From contig JAKACM010000011.1 in NCBI GenBank assembly GCA_021821465.1, forward strand, positions 1-64,000: a DNA stretch of 64,000 nucleotides, written 5' to 3'. A program made the translations under genes and the position numbers. Every line of letters begins with the position of its first letter. Position 1 is the first letter of the stretch. The notes beneath the pieces are model-generated. The model searched no databases and was not told the DNA's origin. It was given only the letters and a program-made list of their open reading frames with translations. Shown in pieces: positions 9,556 to 19,599 of the stretch. The stretch is from Bacillota bacterium. GTDB taxonomy: Bacteria; Bacillota; Sulfobacillia; Sulfobacillales; Sulfobacillaceae.

Positions 9556-12500
9556 TCACACTTTTTCGACCCTGACCCGTGTCTCATAATAGACCGCTCC
9601 GCCTCCGATGCCGTCTTCCAAACCAATTGTCCATCCGTCCGGTGCTGCCAGACTGGGATCGAGCCGCATCACGGCATTGAGACGCACCGGTGCATTGCGC
9701 GTAGAATCGCCGTGAAAGACATGGCCGTCTATAGTCCATGAACCGGAGCCATATTGCCAATGCCCAAATGCCGCCGGAAATGTAATGACACCGGGGCGAA
9801 TCCCCGGTAACAGACGTAGACGTCCCACCATGCCGGATGCATGGGTGTGCGAGATGACCCGCACCTGATCACCGGCTTTGAGTCCCATTTTCGCTGCGTC
9901 CACAGGACTCATGTCGATGAAGGCTTCCGGCATCAACTCCAGTAGCCAAGGATCCGCGATAGTCCGGGACTTAGAGTGAATGGGCTGTTTATGCGTGGAC
10001 AGCACGAAGGGGAACTGAGACACGGGGTCCAGTTCTGTGAGAATCTGACCGTCCATGGTTTGAGGGGGCATATAACCGGGGGTGCCGGAGAATCGTACGC
10101 CGGTAATGGCATTGTGTGTCGTGGCCACCACGGCGTTATAGATCTGACAGGGAAGTCCCAAAGCACCATAGCGGTGAGTGACCCACGGCAATCCCTTGGG
10201 AAACGTGTCCACTTTAGCGACTTGCTTGACAAAGAGTTGCTTGATCGATGAGGGGCGAAGTTGATGGGCTGCCTGAGCCCAATTTTCTACCCCGGTTTCC
10301 ACTATTTGTCCCACTGTCAAGGACTGTAGCCGCTTGAGGGTCTCGGCATTCGGCACATAACCTGTAACATAATCCTCAAAGCGACCTCCTCTAGCCAACA
10401 CATAGGCGGCCTTGGCCCACTCTTGAGAACGTAAGGCACCCGGATGACTGCGTTTAAGAGAAAAGATCTTTGCCTGATCCGCCTCCGATCCATTCGAAAC
10501 CACTCCCGCCGACTGAACACCCTGTTCCTTTACGGCCAGGAAACCGGGATCATAGGCGATATTCGCCACCATTTTGAGATAATAGTCCTCCGGCGTCGTT
10601 AAAGCACCCCCACCGACAAAGGCTCTATCGCCAAATCCCGGCAGCCCGATGCGTGTCGCCACGTCAATCACAAACTGTTCCATACACATGGGAGAACCCG
10701 ACGGCGTCTTCCCCGTCAAAGGCGCCACCACGGGATGACGAACACCTTGGGCTTTGGTCGGATAGGTCGGATATCCCGGCGGAAAACCCCAACCCTCCAA
10801 GTAGGTCAGGTCCGGAACAATATAGTCCGCATAGGCCGAACTTTCCGCCATGACAATATCGGTGACAATATATAAAGGCACTTTGGAGGTATCGCGAATC
10901 AAAGTGATCCAGGACAGATCCGCATCATCCGCCCCGCCAATCGCCGGCGGACTCCAGGCGGGATTAGCCATGTGCTGGAGAACGATCTGGGCACCGTAGG
11001 GATATTGCTGATAGATCCCCGCGAATATTTCGGGCCAGATCCCAAAGCCAAAAGGAAACCAGGGACGTGGCGCCGGAAAAGGACTGTGCCCCTCTTTTTC
11101 CGCTCTGTGATAGGCCAGAGATTTTTCATAGAAAGCCCCTTCTCGGGAAATGGTGACACCGGAAGGCACATGAGCCGGCTGGTTGGGCCAGCTGTCCAAA
11201 GGATAAGGCGCTCCCGGCGTTTTCCCGAGGAAATCCCCGGCTCCTCCTCCCATAATATACCCGCCTACCCAATCCACATTGCCTAACAGAAAATTCAACA
11301 CCATGATGGCTCTGCCGGCTAATACGCCATTCGAGTGCTGCGAGACACCTCGGTAAAAATCGGCCGCGGCCTTCCGCCCGTGGCTGGTAAATTCTTGAGC
11401 CAAAGACGCAATAACTGCACTCGACACACCGGCTAACCGAGCATACTCGGCCACCGTGTTTCCGGAAGCCTCGATATAAAGGCGTTGCATTGCTGTCTGA
11501 CACACAATGCCGTTGACGCTCATCGCTTGAGTTTTGTGTTGCTGAGGCCACAACCTCGCCGAGGTTGACTGAGAGGCACTCATCACCCGACCGCTTGCCT
11601 GGTCGACAACCACAGGTTCCTGGGCGTTTTCCGCAGAACTCGGAACCAGTCCGGCCTCTGCCGCGGTCAAAAATCCCCCGTCGCCAGAATGCTTGGGATC
11701 GGTAATCACGAGCCAGGTTGCATTGGAAAAATTCGGCTCGCCGGCGGATTGAGCGGACCCGGCATTGGGATAGGATAAGTACTGGCCATTGTACCGGTCT
11801 TGATCAATAATCCACCGGATCATCCCCATCGCCAAGGCTCCATCCCCTCCCGGGGCAATGGGCACCCACCGGTCCGCATGCAAGTTTCCGTTTCCCGTGC
11901 GCACATCGATCATGACGTATTTGAGATGATTGTCCGTGGTCGCTTCCACCAGTTTTCGGCCGAGTGTCTGCATCGGAAAATTCGCTTCGGTCACATTTTC
12001 ACCAAACCACAAAATATACTCCGCATTGGGAATGTCGGGTTTGAGCATGGCCACTCCGCCGATGCCATTTAAGGATTGCTGCGTGGCCACATGGTGGTTC
12101 AAATCGCAAATACCCACATGAGGAAAGACGTTAATGGTTCCAAAAGCGTGTCCAAACCGGGTTAGAAAGTCGGCTTGCCCGGCTTCTGCCCTCCCCCAGT
12201 AAATAACCAAGCCATTGGTTTGGGGACCAAAGTCGGGATTGTCAGGCACAATGGAACGAAAACGAGCTTGACCTCCATCCCACAATTCCCGGAATCCTAA
12301 GACGTGCCGCTTTTCCTCCCCTTTCACGTGGCTGAAAAGATAGCCTCCGTCGCTCACTTCCTCAATCAACTGAGACCACGAAATAGCCTGCCACTGACCC
12401 GATCCGCGGGGCCCCGTACGTTTCAAGGGAACCGTGATGCGATACGGATCGTATACGGTTTGCCGGCCGGCTTGACCGCGGGGACATAAGGAATGGGGGA

Positions 12501-12846
12501 CGGGCCACACGGTGGCGACTGCCGGATCCGTGGAATACGGCGCTTGCGGCTCGGTGGCATTGGGATGATAGGGACTCCCGTCCAACTTTTCCAAAACACC
12601 TCCAAAGACATGCGCCTCGATGCCGCAGTCGCTGTGACACTGTTTGCAGACACTATAGACGGTGTCAACGCCGGGCCATGTCGGAGGACGGTCCGGATAG
12701 ACAAAAGTTCCGCGCCGATGAAACACATCCCCGATCCAAGGAGACAAACCCCAGCCTGACACCACCACACCTCCCCCCAACAATGTAGCCCCAGCAAGAA
12801 ATCCGCGGCGGGATACCGGAGTAGGCGAATTTTGTTCGTTTGGCAT
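9556..12846 (-). CDS. Tat-exported molybdopterin oxidoreductase, TtrA/PhsA-like catalytic subunit
   Basis: A large (about 1096 residues) molybdopterin-guanine-dinucleotide enzyme of the DMSO reductase superfamily. Counting from the longer ATG at 12852, residues 15-20 are the twin-arginine signal RRGFLA; Cys69, 72, 76 and 123 (C-x2-C-x3-C, then CPRG) bind a 4Fe-4S cluster; Cys249 in HVGICDLNHH is placed as the likely Mo ligand, as in polysulfide, thiosulfate, tetrathionate and arsenate reductases. The ESSAYADYIVPDLTYLEGWG segment and the C-terminal molydop-binding domain are present. The start at 12846 has better spacing to GAGAGGG than 12852. Size and segments fit tetrathionate reductase TtrA best, but substrate is an inference. 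No iron-sulfur or membrane subunit gene is adjacent. Confidence 0.8.
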   Translation of the reverse strand: MPNEQNSPTPVSRRGFLAGATLLGGGVVVSGWGLSPWIGDVFHRRGTFVYPDRPPTWPGVDTVYSVCKQCHSDCGIEAHVFGGVLEKLDGSPYHPNATEPQAPYSTDPAVATVWPVPHSLCPRGQAGRQTVYDPYRITVPLKRTGPRGSGQWQAISWSQLIEEVSDGGYLFSHVKGEEKRHVLGFRELWDGGQARFRSIVPDNPDFGPQTNGLVIYWGRAEAGQADFLTRFGHAFGTINVFPHVGICDLNHHVATQQSLNGIGGVAMLKPDIPNAEYILWFGENVTEANFPMQTLGRKLVEATTDNHLKYVMIDVRTGNGNLHADRWVPIAPGGDGALAMGMIRWIIDQDRYNGQYLSYPNAGSAQSAGEPNFSNATWLVITDPKHSGDGGFLTAAEAGLVPSSAENAQEPVVVDQASGRVMSASQSTSARLWPQQHKTQAMSVNGIVCQTAMQRLYIEASGNTVAEYARLAGVSSAVIASLAQEFTSHGRKAAADFYRGVSQHSNGVLAGRAIMVLNFLLGNVDWVGGYIMGGGAGDFLGKTPGAPYPLDSWPNQPAHVPSGVTISREGAFYEKSLAYHRAEKEGHSPFPAPRPWFPFGFGIWPEIFAGIYQQYPYGAQIVLQHMANPAWSPPAIGGADDADLSWITLIRDTSKVPLYIVTDIVMAESSAYADYIVPDLTYLEGWGFPPGYPTYPTKAQGVRHPVVAPLTGKTPSGSPMCMEQFVIDVATRIGLPGFGDRAFVGGGALTTPEDYYLKMVANIAYDPGFLAVKEQGVQSAGVVSNGSEADQAKIFSLKRSHPGALRSQEWAKAAYVLARGGRFEDYVTGYVPNAETLKRLQSLTVGQIVETGVENWAQAAHQLRPSSIKQLFVKQVAKVDTFPKGLPWVTHRYGALGLPCQIYNAVVATTHNAITGVRFSGTPGYMPPQTMDGQILTELDPVSQFPFVLSTHKQPIHSKSRTIADPWLLELMPEAFIDMSPVDAAKMGLKAGDQVRVISHTHASGMVGRLRLLPGIRPGVITFPAAFGHWQYGSGSWTIDGHVFHGDSTRNAPVRLNAVMRLDPSLAAPDGWTIGLEDGIGGGAVYYETRVRVEKV

Positions 12847-12852
12847 GATCAT

Positions 12853-13526
12853 TCCCTCTCTTTGGGATTCGGCTTAAATGATCCAGGAGCCGTTGTCTCT
12901 TGTTCTCTTAAGAAACCCTCTAATATAAGGAGACATAAGATGCGTCTGTCACGTCCCCAGCCTTTCGCTTTGTTTATCACACTTCAATTTTTCCTTTCCA
13001 GTCAAGCACAGCGTACATGAAACCCGTTGGCACCATAAGGACCATTCAGTTCCTTATCCAAAGAACCGATGGTCCGTCCTTCCTCGGTCCCGGGCCTTGG
13101 TTCTTGAACTTCAAACTCTTTTGTTCGAACAGATGTCTTCTTTCGTTGCTTCCGATGGAACCTCAAAATTGATCCAAAAGATCCTTGGCTCGTTGTGATC
13201 CTCTTCGTGCATAAAGATTTCGTGGTGCTGTCTATTCTCACGTCCCTGCATAAGGCTGATATCACCATGACATAAAGAATCGATTCACGTGAACGGTAGA
13301 TATTTCTGCAACCGCTCATCTCATGGCCTCAAGATCGGCTTTGGGACAAAAGGGTTCATTATCCCCATCTCATTTACAGGAAAAAGAGAAGACATAGATA
13401 CGAAAATATGGGCCCGGCACGAAACTCTCAGCAAGATATATTAAATACCCTATTGTCTTTCTAGTATATTTAGCATAAGATGCTGGGGAAGGTGCCTTGC
13501 ACATCTTGAAGCGAAGGAGAATGTCT
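12853..13526. other. divergent intergenic region
   Basis: About 670 bases between the minus-strand oxidoreductase and the plus-strand sulfate operon, so it should contain both promoters. A minus-strand frame at 13002-13319 has no ribosome site and an unnatural composition. The AT-rich stretch TATATTAAATA at about 13436-13447 and a later TATATTTAGCATAAG lie where the cysI promoter is expected. I do not see a recognisable riboswitch. Confidence 0.4.
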
Positions 13527-15176
13527 ATGCGCTCCATCGAAATGATAAAGCAAGACAGTCGGCACTTGCGCGGTCGTCTTTATGAAGAGGTATTTCTCGA
13601 CAGAGACTCGGGAGTTTCAGAAGACAGTCGACAGTTGCTAAAATTTTTTGGCATGTACCAACAACAAGACCGTGATATAAAGAAAAAAGTAGGACATGAG
13701 ACGCCTTACACGTTCATGATCCGCGTGGCTACCCCAGGCGGGGTGATGAGTAGTGAACAATACCTCACACTCGCTGATATGAGCGAAGACCTGGCTCAAG
13801 CTCAGTTGCGGCTGACAACGCGACAGTCCGTGCAAATTCATGGGGTGAGCAAGAATCACCTCGCATCTTTGGTAACCCGGCTGATAAAGTCGGATCTCAC
13901 CAGCCTGTCCGGATGCGGAGATGTGGTACGTAATTTGGTGGCATGCCCTTTGCCGGATCATGGAGGGGTCAGAGATACATTGCGTGAGATCGCCCTGGGG
14001 TTGTCCCAGCGACTGAAACCTCTCAGTCATTCTTACTTGGAGTTGTTTGTCGCCCGGGAAAAGGTCTTCGATATCGTCGAGGAAGAACCACTTTACGGTG
14101 ACCGATATCTGCCGCGCAAGTTCAAGATTGGTATGACTGTTGCGGGCGATAACTGTGTGGACATTTATAGTCACGACCTGGGGCTGGTCTATCATCCCTC
14201 CTTGGAATCCTGGACCGTCTTGGTAGGGGGAGGCCTTGCCCAATCCCACGGCGTCGTCCGAACCCATGCCCTATTGGCCCAGCCTTTGGGACAGATTCCC
14301 ACACATTTGTTGATCCAAGCGGTGGAAGCGGTGATTGGCATCCAAAGAGATTTTGGCAACAGGGATGACAGGCGAATCGCCCGGATGAAATATTTGGTGG
14401 AAAGCTGGGGTTTAGAGCGCTTTCGCCAACTGGTCGAAACGCGAATGGAAGCCCCTTTTGATGCTCCTATGGAGTTAGGATGGGAATCGGCGACTGATCA
14501 TTTGGTCAACGACGAAGATTCGTCGGTCTTAGGAGTAAAACTGCCCTGGGGCCGTATACACAACACCTCTGAAGTCCCTTGGGCATTAGCCCTGCGTGAC
14601 GTAGTGAAATCCTTGCGCCCCAAAATTCACATTACCCCTCAGCAAAACATTCTGCTTACCGATCTCGACCCCGGGGCGAAGACAGAAGCTGTGAGAATAT
14701 TGGCGTCATATGGTGTGAATTCTCCACGAGACTTATCCCCTTTTCGACGTTATGCCTTGGCCTGCCCTGCCCTTCCTACCTGTACTCTGGCCCTAACCGA
14801 AGCTGAACGAGTCGTGGATCAGGTTATCGGGCAGATTGAGAGCTGGTGGACGGAGGCCGGATTGGAGCCGTTAGACTTGCGTATCCGTATGACCGGCTGC
14901 CCCAATAATTGCGCGAGACCCTTTCTTGCCGAAATAGGATTGGTCGGGGCCAGTCCCGGACGTTACCATGTTTACGTTGGCGGCAGTGCACAAGGCACCC
15001 GTCTGGCGCGATTGGCGGCCGAACGGGTTTCGATTGAAGACTTGAAAACGGTTTTGCTCCCACTTTTTTGTCAATATCATGAAACTCGGCTGAAGACTGA
15101 ATCATTTGGGGACTGGTGTGCTCGTTGTGAGATAGGAAAACCCCCTCGAGCCCATGAAAATCACGAAGGAGGTTAA
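13527..15176 (+). CDS. cysI: assimilatory sulfite reductase, siroheme hemoprotein subunit
   Basis: A roughly 549-residue cytoplasmic enzyme that reduces sulfite to sulfide with six electrons, using a coupled siroheme and 4Fe-4S cluster. Two ferredoxin-like halves are present: the first carries the TTRQSVQIHGV motif, the second ends with the cluster ligands CPALPTC (C-x5-C) and MTGCPNNCARP (C-x3-C). The start is placed at 13527 because GAAGGAGA abuts the earlier ATG at 13521 and spaces correctly for 13527. The frame can be extended to 13497 but without a ribosome site. It heads a four-gene operon. No CysJ flavoprotein is present, so electrons may come from ferredoxin or a distant reductase. 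Confidence 0.9.
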   Translation: MRSIEMIKQDSRHLRGRLYEEVFLDRDSGVSEDSRQLLKFFGMYQQQDRDIKKKVGHETPYTFMIRVATPGGVMSSEQYLTLADMSEDLAQAQLRLTTRQSVQIHGVSKNHLASLVTRLIKSDLTSLSGCGDVVRNLVACPLPDHGGVRDTLREIALGLSQRLKPLSHSYLELFVAREKVFDIVEEEPLYGDRYLPRKFKIGMTVAGDNCVDIYSHDLGLVYHPSLESWTVLVGGGLAQSHGVVRTHALLAQPLGQIPTHLLIQAVEAVIGIQRDFGNRDDRRIARMKYLVESWGLERFRQLVETRMEAPFDAPMELGWESATDHLVNDEDSSVLGVKLPWGRIHNTSEVPWALALRDVVKSLRPKIHITPQQNILLTDLDPGAKTEAVRILASYGVNSPRDLSPFRRYALACPALPTCTLALTEAERVVDQVIGQIESWWTEAGLEPLDLRIRMTGCPNNCARPFLAEIGLVGASPGRYHVYVGGSAQGTRLARLAAERVSIEDLKTVLLPLFCQYHETRLKTESFGDWCARCEIGKPPRAHENHEGG

Positions 15177-15179
15177 ATC

Positions 15180-15854
15180 ATGCTTGATATCGAGACACTG
15201 GCAATGAAATGGGAAAAGTCCCATCCGCAGGACATATTGCGGGAGATTACCGGCATGGGTCTCAAATGGACTCTGGCAATGAGTTTTTCACGAGAGGATA
15301 CCGTTATTTTGCACGAATTGAATCAGATCTGTTCCCCGGTGGATGCATTCTGGTTGGACACAAATCTTTTGTTCCCCGAAACATATGCCTTCAAAGATGA
15401 GATTACCGCCCGGTATCAAGTAAATTTACGCCATATTCAGCCGACTCTTTCTCTTGAGAATCAGGCCAAACGCTATGGCAAAGATTTGTGGCAAGAAGAT
15501 CCCCATCGGTGCTGTTATCTGCGCAAGGTAGAACCCTTGTTCGCCGCCCTAGAAGGTTATGACGGCTGGATTACAGGTATTCGCCGGGAACAAAGTCCGA
15601 GTAGGGCTCGTGCCCAGATCATTGAATGGGACAAACAGCATGAGTTATATAAGCTTAACCCTTTGGCGTTTTGGCTGAGTGATGAGCTAGAGAATTATGC
15701 CGAAACCCACAACATTCCCGTTAATCCTCTTCATACTCAAGGCTATCCGAGTTTTGGCTGTTATCCCTGCACACGTCCCGTAAAACCGGGGGAGTCTATT
15801 CGCGCAGGACGCTGGGAAGGGTGGGATAAATCCGAATGCGGTATCCATCAGTAG
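15180..15854 (+). CDS. cysH: APS reductase (assimilatory, 4Fe-4S type)
   Basis: A 224-residue thioredoxin-dependent reductase that turns adenylyl sulfate into sulfite and AMP. The PP-loop region LAMSFSREDTVIL binds the nucleotide. Paired cysteines RCCYLRKVEPL and a later CYPC give the CC...CxxC set that binds a 4Fe-4S cluster; this set marks enzymes that accept APS. The C-terminal KSECGIH holds the catalytic Cys. AAGGAGGT, overlapping the cysI stop, is its ribosome site, leaving only 3 bases between the genes. The lack of an APS kinase gene in the operon fits use of APS directly. Confidence 0.93.
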   Translation: MLDIETLAMKWEKSHPQDILREITGMGLKWTLAMSFSREDTVILHELNQICSPVDAFWLDTNLLFPETYAFKDEITARYQVNLRHIQPTLSLENQAKRYGKDLWQEDPHRCCYLRKVEPLFAALEGYDGWITGIRREQSPSRARAQIIEWDKQHELYKLNPLAFWLSDELENYAETHNIPVNPLHTQGYPSFGCYPCTRPVKPGESIRAGRWEGWDKSECGIHQ

Positions 15855-16948
15855 AAGATCGGGAATTTGCGCAAGTGGTATGGCTTGATGATATTCGAAC
15901 ATGGGACGCGGCATGCCTGCATCAGGGTGTTTATGCCCCGTTGACTCACTTCATGACCCAAAAAGATTATGAGGGAGTCATCGAGTCAATGCGTCTCGCG
16001 TCAGGAGATCTGTGGCCGCTACCTATCACTTTGCCTGTGCCTCATGACATTTACCGAACACTAGAACCAGGATCGGTGGTCCGGTTGCAAGGAATTGGGG
16101 GATTTTCCGCACGGTTGACTGTCAAAGAGAAATTTTGCCGCAATCTTGAGCGCGAAGCAGAACAGGTTTACGGGACTCAAGAACGTTCCCATCCGGGAGT
16201 CAACCGTCTATTCACAGAACCGGCAGGAGTCCTGTCGGGAAAGATGGCTGAGGTGAGACTTCCCGATCAAGGATTCCCGGAACCTCACTGGCCTCATCAG
16301 GTCCGGGATATTCTTCGCGAACGGGGATTTCGTTCCGTGGCCTTTTTTCAGACGCGCAACCCTTTACACAGAGCCCATGAAGCGTTGCAAAAAACCGCCT
16401 TGGAAATGGTTGACGGACTGGTCCTCCATCCTTTGATAGGTCCCACCAAAGCCGATGATGTGCCGGCTTTGGTGCGCATGAAAACCTATCGTCAGATTCT
16501 AAACCGGTATTTTCCGCCCGAACGGGTTATCCTCGCCGTTTTCCCACCGGCTATGCGCTATGCCGGACCCAAAGAGGCATTATTTCATGCCATCACGCGA
16601 AAAAATTACGGCGCCACCCATTTTGTCGTGGGTCGGGATGCAGCCGGTGTCGGAAATTTTTATCCTCCGGCTGGGGCCCTTAACCTTGTTCAATCCCACG
16701 CCCACGAAATTGGCATTACTCCCTTAACATTTCGTCCTTTTGGTTACTGTCCAGTGTGCGATGAAATCGCATCCGCCCGCAGTTGTCCGCATCATGACCA
16801 GTGGTGGTCATTATCAGGCACCGAGCTGCGCAGACGTCTAAGTCTCGGTATTGATGTGCCCAGCCAAATTCTCAGACCGGACGTCCGGGAAATTCTCCAA
16901 AGTGCTTATCGCGATCGAAAGGATGATTCTAGCCAAGAGGAGGACTAA
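15836..16948 (+). CDS. sat: sulfate adenylyltransferase (ATP sulfurylase)
   Basis: A 370-residue enzyme that activates sulfate with ATP to give APS and pyrophosphate. The hallmark motifs are both present: FFQTRNPLHRAHE (phosphate-binding, around residue 172) and HFVVGRDAAGVG (around 260). A CPVCDEIASARSCPHH stretch near residue 302 matches the zinc-binding cysteines of bacterial and archaeal Sat. The C-terminal APS-kinase domain found in some eukaryotic forms is absent. The ATG lies 19 bases inside cysH, so translation is coupled. It supplies the substrate of the upstream reductase. Confidence 0.93.
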   Translation: MRYPSVEDREFAQVVWLDDIRTWDAACLHQGVYAPLTHFMTQKDYEGVIESMRLASGDLWPLPITLPVPHDIYRTLEPGSVVRLQGIGGFSARLTVKEKFCRNLEREAEQVYGTQERSHPGVNRLFTEPAGVLSGKMAEVRLPDQGFPEPHWPHQVRDILRERGFRSVAFFQTRNPLHRAHEALQKTALEMVDGLVLHPLIGPTKADDVPALVRMKTYRQILNRYFPPERVILAVFPPAMRYAGPKEALFHAITRKNYGATHFVVGRDAAGVGNFYPPAGALNLVQSHAHEIGITPLTFRPFGYCPVCDEIASARSCPHHDQWWSLSGTELRRRLSLGIDVPSQILRPDVREILQSAYRDRKDDSSQEED

Positions 16949-16950
16949 TC

Positions 16951-17469
16951 ATGAGCTTTTTCCCCGTGCTCGTGAAAACAAACAGACATCGGGTTATTGT
17001 GAGCGGAGGAGGAGAACAGGCAGCTTGGAAAGTCCATTCCTTGCTGCAGGCCGGGGTGAGGGTACACATCGTCAGCAACACTCCCCACCCCTCTTGCAAG
17101 GTGTGGCAAGAACACCCGTTAGTGAAGATAAGTCGTAGAACCATAGAGCCTATCGATCTGAGGGCAGGAAGTTTGATATTTATTGCGGACGAAGTGAGGG
17201 CACAAGCACAAGAAATAAAGGGATGGGCCGAACAAACGGGAGCCTGGGTTAATGTTGTCGATAAACCCGAATGGTGTGATTTCTATTCCATGGCCCAGAT
17301 TCATCGCGGAGATTTAGTGGTAGCCATAGCCACCTCCGGCAAGGCGCCGGGGTTGGCGCACGAGCTAAAACATCTCTTAGAAGAAGTCTTAGGAAACGAA
17401 TGGGCACTCAAAGTTGATCAAGCGGCCGCACAACGATCGACTCACTCATCCCGGTCTCCCAAAGCTTAG
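16951..17469 (+). CDS. precorrin-2 dehydrogenase / sirohydrochlorin ferrochelatase (siroheme synthase N-terminal type)
   Basis: A 172-residue protein matching the N-terminal domain of CysG and the stand-alone SirC/Met8p/YlnF group. It starts with the NAD-binding fold (FPVLVKTNRHRVIVSGGGEQAAWKV), has the motif WVNVVDKPEWCDFYSMAQIHRGDLVVAIATSGKAPG (about residues 92-127) that marks this family, and lacks the C-terminal methyltransferase. It should make siroheme from precorrin-2 for the sulfite reductase at the head of the operon. Two bases separate it from sat. The SAM-dependent methylase that makes precorrin-2 is not in the window. Confidence 0.88.
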   Translation: MSFFPVLVKTNRHRVIVSGGGEQAAWKVHSLLQAGVRVHIVSNTPHPSCKVWQEHPLVKISRRTIEPIDLRAGSLIFIADEVRAQAQEIKGWAEQTGAWVNVVDKPEWCDFYSMAQIHRGDLVVAIATSGKAPGLAHELKHLLEEVLGNEWALKVDQAAAQRSTHSSRSPKA

Positions 17470-17841
17470 TAATATATGCTGGAGATGCCGTCCATTCTTC
17501 GAGAAGGGCAAGACGAAGGGATACCTCTTCCGGATTGCGGAGTCTTTTTTGTTAAGAAGGCGACCACTAAAGAGGCCATGCCCTTTGGTTCTTTCGCATC
17601 ACGCCTCAAGACCAAAAGGCATGCCGCAGGTCGTCTTATCTGTAAGCCCAGAGAACGCCGAATTGGTGGTACCCGCATTTCACACCGGCTTTTTATTACT
17701 TGATCCTTTAGTGATTTTAGGCTCAAAATCGATACTTAATCCATTCACGGCGGCTCTTATGCCCCTCCCTTCTTAGTTGCACATTTTTTCTTCAGAAGGT
17801 CCTTTCGTGGGATTTTTAGCTGTTTTCTATCGCCGGTTGCT
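17470..17841. other. convergent intergenic region
   Basis: About 370 bases between the sulfate operon and the minus-strand MFS gene. No gene is supported; the small frames on both strands overlap each other. No clear terminator for the plus-strand operon was found. Confidence 0.4.
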
Positions 17842-17863
17842 AAAAAAGCCTGGCGTTGCCAGG
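17842..17863 (-). terminator. rho-independent terminator of the MFS gene
   Basis: On the minus strand the stop codon is followed at once by CCTGGCAACGCCAGG, a 6-bp stem with a 3-base loop, then C and six T residues. This is a textbook intrinsic terminator. Confidence 0.85.
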
Positions 17864-19061
17864 TCAGCACTTGCGTCTTAGAAGCATATAATCATTAAGA
17901 ATGCCAATCAAAACCCCCGCCAACATCAAAAGACCCCCGCCTAAAAAACCCGCATATACACTGTCATGGTCCGCTACCAACCCAGCCAGTAAAAGTCCTA
18001 TCGGTGCAGTCCACATACCCATCATATTGAATAGCGCGAATACGGCTCCCCTTTGATGATCAGCACTCTCGCTTTGAATTACACTCACCATGATAATTTC
18101 GGCTAAGGCTTGGGTCGCCCCAAGAATTATATAAATCGCACCAACTGCGAAGAAAGAAGCATAAGGAATCAACCAAAACCCTATGACAATAGGGGCATGG
18201 ACGACAAAGAACATCTTGACCCGATCAATTGAAGCAGAGATTTTGGTGAGTAGTGTGGCTCCCAACAGGTAACCAGCGGTCAATGTCACCCACAAAATCG
18301 TCAATCCGTTACGCGTTCCCACCACATATTCGCTGGCCAGCTTCGGCGTTGACGCATACAACGGTGCTACTGCAAGTGATAGCACCGATGAGAACAGAAG
18401 CATTCCAAAGAGACGCTTCTTTTTCCGTAATTCCCTTAAAATCCGCCCATACCCCCGAACAGCACCCTCCGGTGCGCTCTTAACTCTCGTTTCGACAAGA
18501 CCAATAATCAAAAAGATTGATAGGATTGACATCACAAACGAAAACCCGTCGATAAAAAAGACCATGGCAACCCCTGTAAGAGTTATCGCGGCATTGGCCA
18601 GTAAAGGGCCAATCAGAGTTGCCGCCTGTGCTAAAGATCCGAGCATGGAGTTGGCTTTCTCCAAAGTCGCATCTTTGATCAACGCCGGAACGACACCCAT
18701 GGCCGCAGGATACCGAAAAGATCTACAAGTGCCAAACAAGAACGCTGCCACATAGAGCTCCCATATCCGCAAGATGTTTTCTGAAGCCAAGACTCCGAGA
18801 GATGAGCTGATAAGCATTTGCAATACATCAACCACAATCAACACTTTGAGTCGATCAAACCGATCCGACGCCAAACCGCCAATCAGACTGAAAGCCAACC
18901 CAGGAACCATAGTTAAAGACAGTGACAGAGCAAAACTCAAAGCCGAGCCTGATTGTGATGATTAACGCCACTGCGAAATTGGTAAACTGGGTTCCCAGTC
19001 CCGAAACGAACTGCCCCCCTGCATATTGCCAAAATGGCAGGTTTCTACGGAGTGTATTCAT
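17864..19061 (-). pseudogene. MFS transporter (MFS_3/DHA3 type), frameshifted
   Basis: A roughly 400-residue efflux-type membrane transporter split by one frameshift. The N-terminal part starts with ATG at 19061 (MNTLRRNLPFWQYAGGQF, the usual DHA3 first helix) and runs to about 18950. The rest continues in another frame from about 18955, SGSALSFALSLSLTMVPGL, then GGLASDRFDRLK (loop 2-3 motif) and ten more helices to 17864. Loss of one base, or gain of two, near 18945-18960 explains the break. The downstream frame can start only at an internal TTG (18940), which would lose helix 1. The terminator at the 3' end is intact, so the break is recent or a sequencing error. Confidence 0.75.
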
Positions 19062-19599
19062 CTCTGGTGTTTGTAAAGTTTTCAGAGGGTTTTTCTTCTC
19101 CTCCTGTCCCGAGCGGTTGACATCCTAAGTCTTTTCAAAGTTGCGGCCTTGTCCAGACTGTACTCTTATTGGCATTTGTTCTCAGGTTTAACTCATAGAA
19201 CATACCTTCTTGTCTATTACGTAATAGAATATCTTTAGCCATTCATGCTATCAAGAACAACCGATGGGAACATCTTCTTCATGATATGCAACATCAAAAG
19301 GGAATTAGATACTAATAAGGATAAGATTGGCGAAGATATCAGCCGAGACTTTTTCCGGCAATACGATACGTTGGTGCCGTTGTGATATTTTGAGTAGTGT
19401 TCTCTCTTTAGAAAATGGGAGACATTCCTCAATAAGGGGCGTATCAATCTCTTAATCAAGCAGAATACTTGGCAATTCAACATTATTACCGCGTTTGAAA
19501 GGACCTGTTACAAGACGGCCAACGCCGCTGAGGTGAGTTTGTCGGGTTTCTGAAGGAATTTGGGTTGGTGTGCCGATCGAGATAGGTCGTGCCGACACT
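19062..19599. other. intergenic, no gene seen
   Basis: About 540 AT-rich bases upstream of the broken MFS gene. No coding frame is supported. The long frames that cross 19508-20077 read in the wrong frame relative to the small membrane protein described next. Confidence 0.35.

Noticed and set aside
9556-12846. Formate dehydrogenase or nitrate reductase
   Set aside because: No selenocysteine-type site or partner subunits are seen; the Cys249 region and the large size fit the tetrathionate/polysulfide reductase branch better.
13002-13319. 105-codon minus-strand frame upstream of cysI
   Set aside because: Arg/Ser-rich with no ribosome site, sitting in a divergent promoter region.
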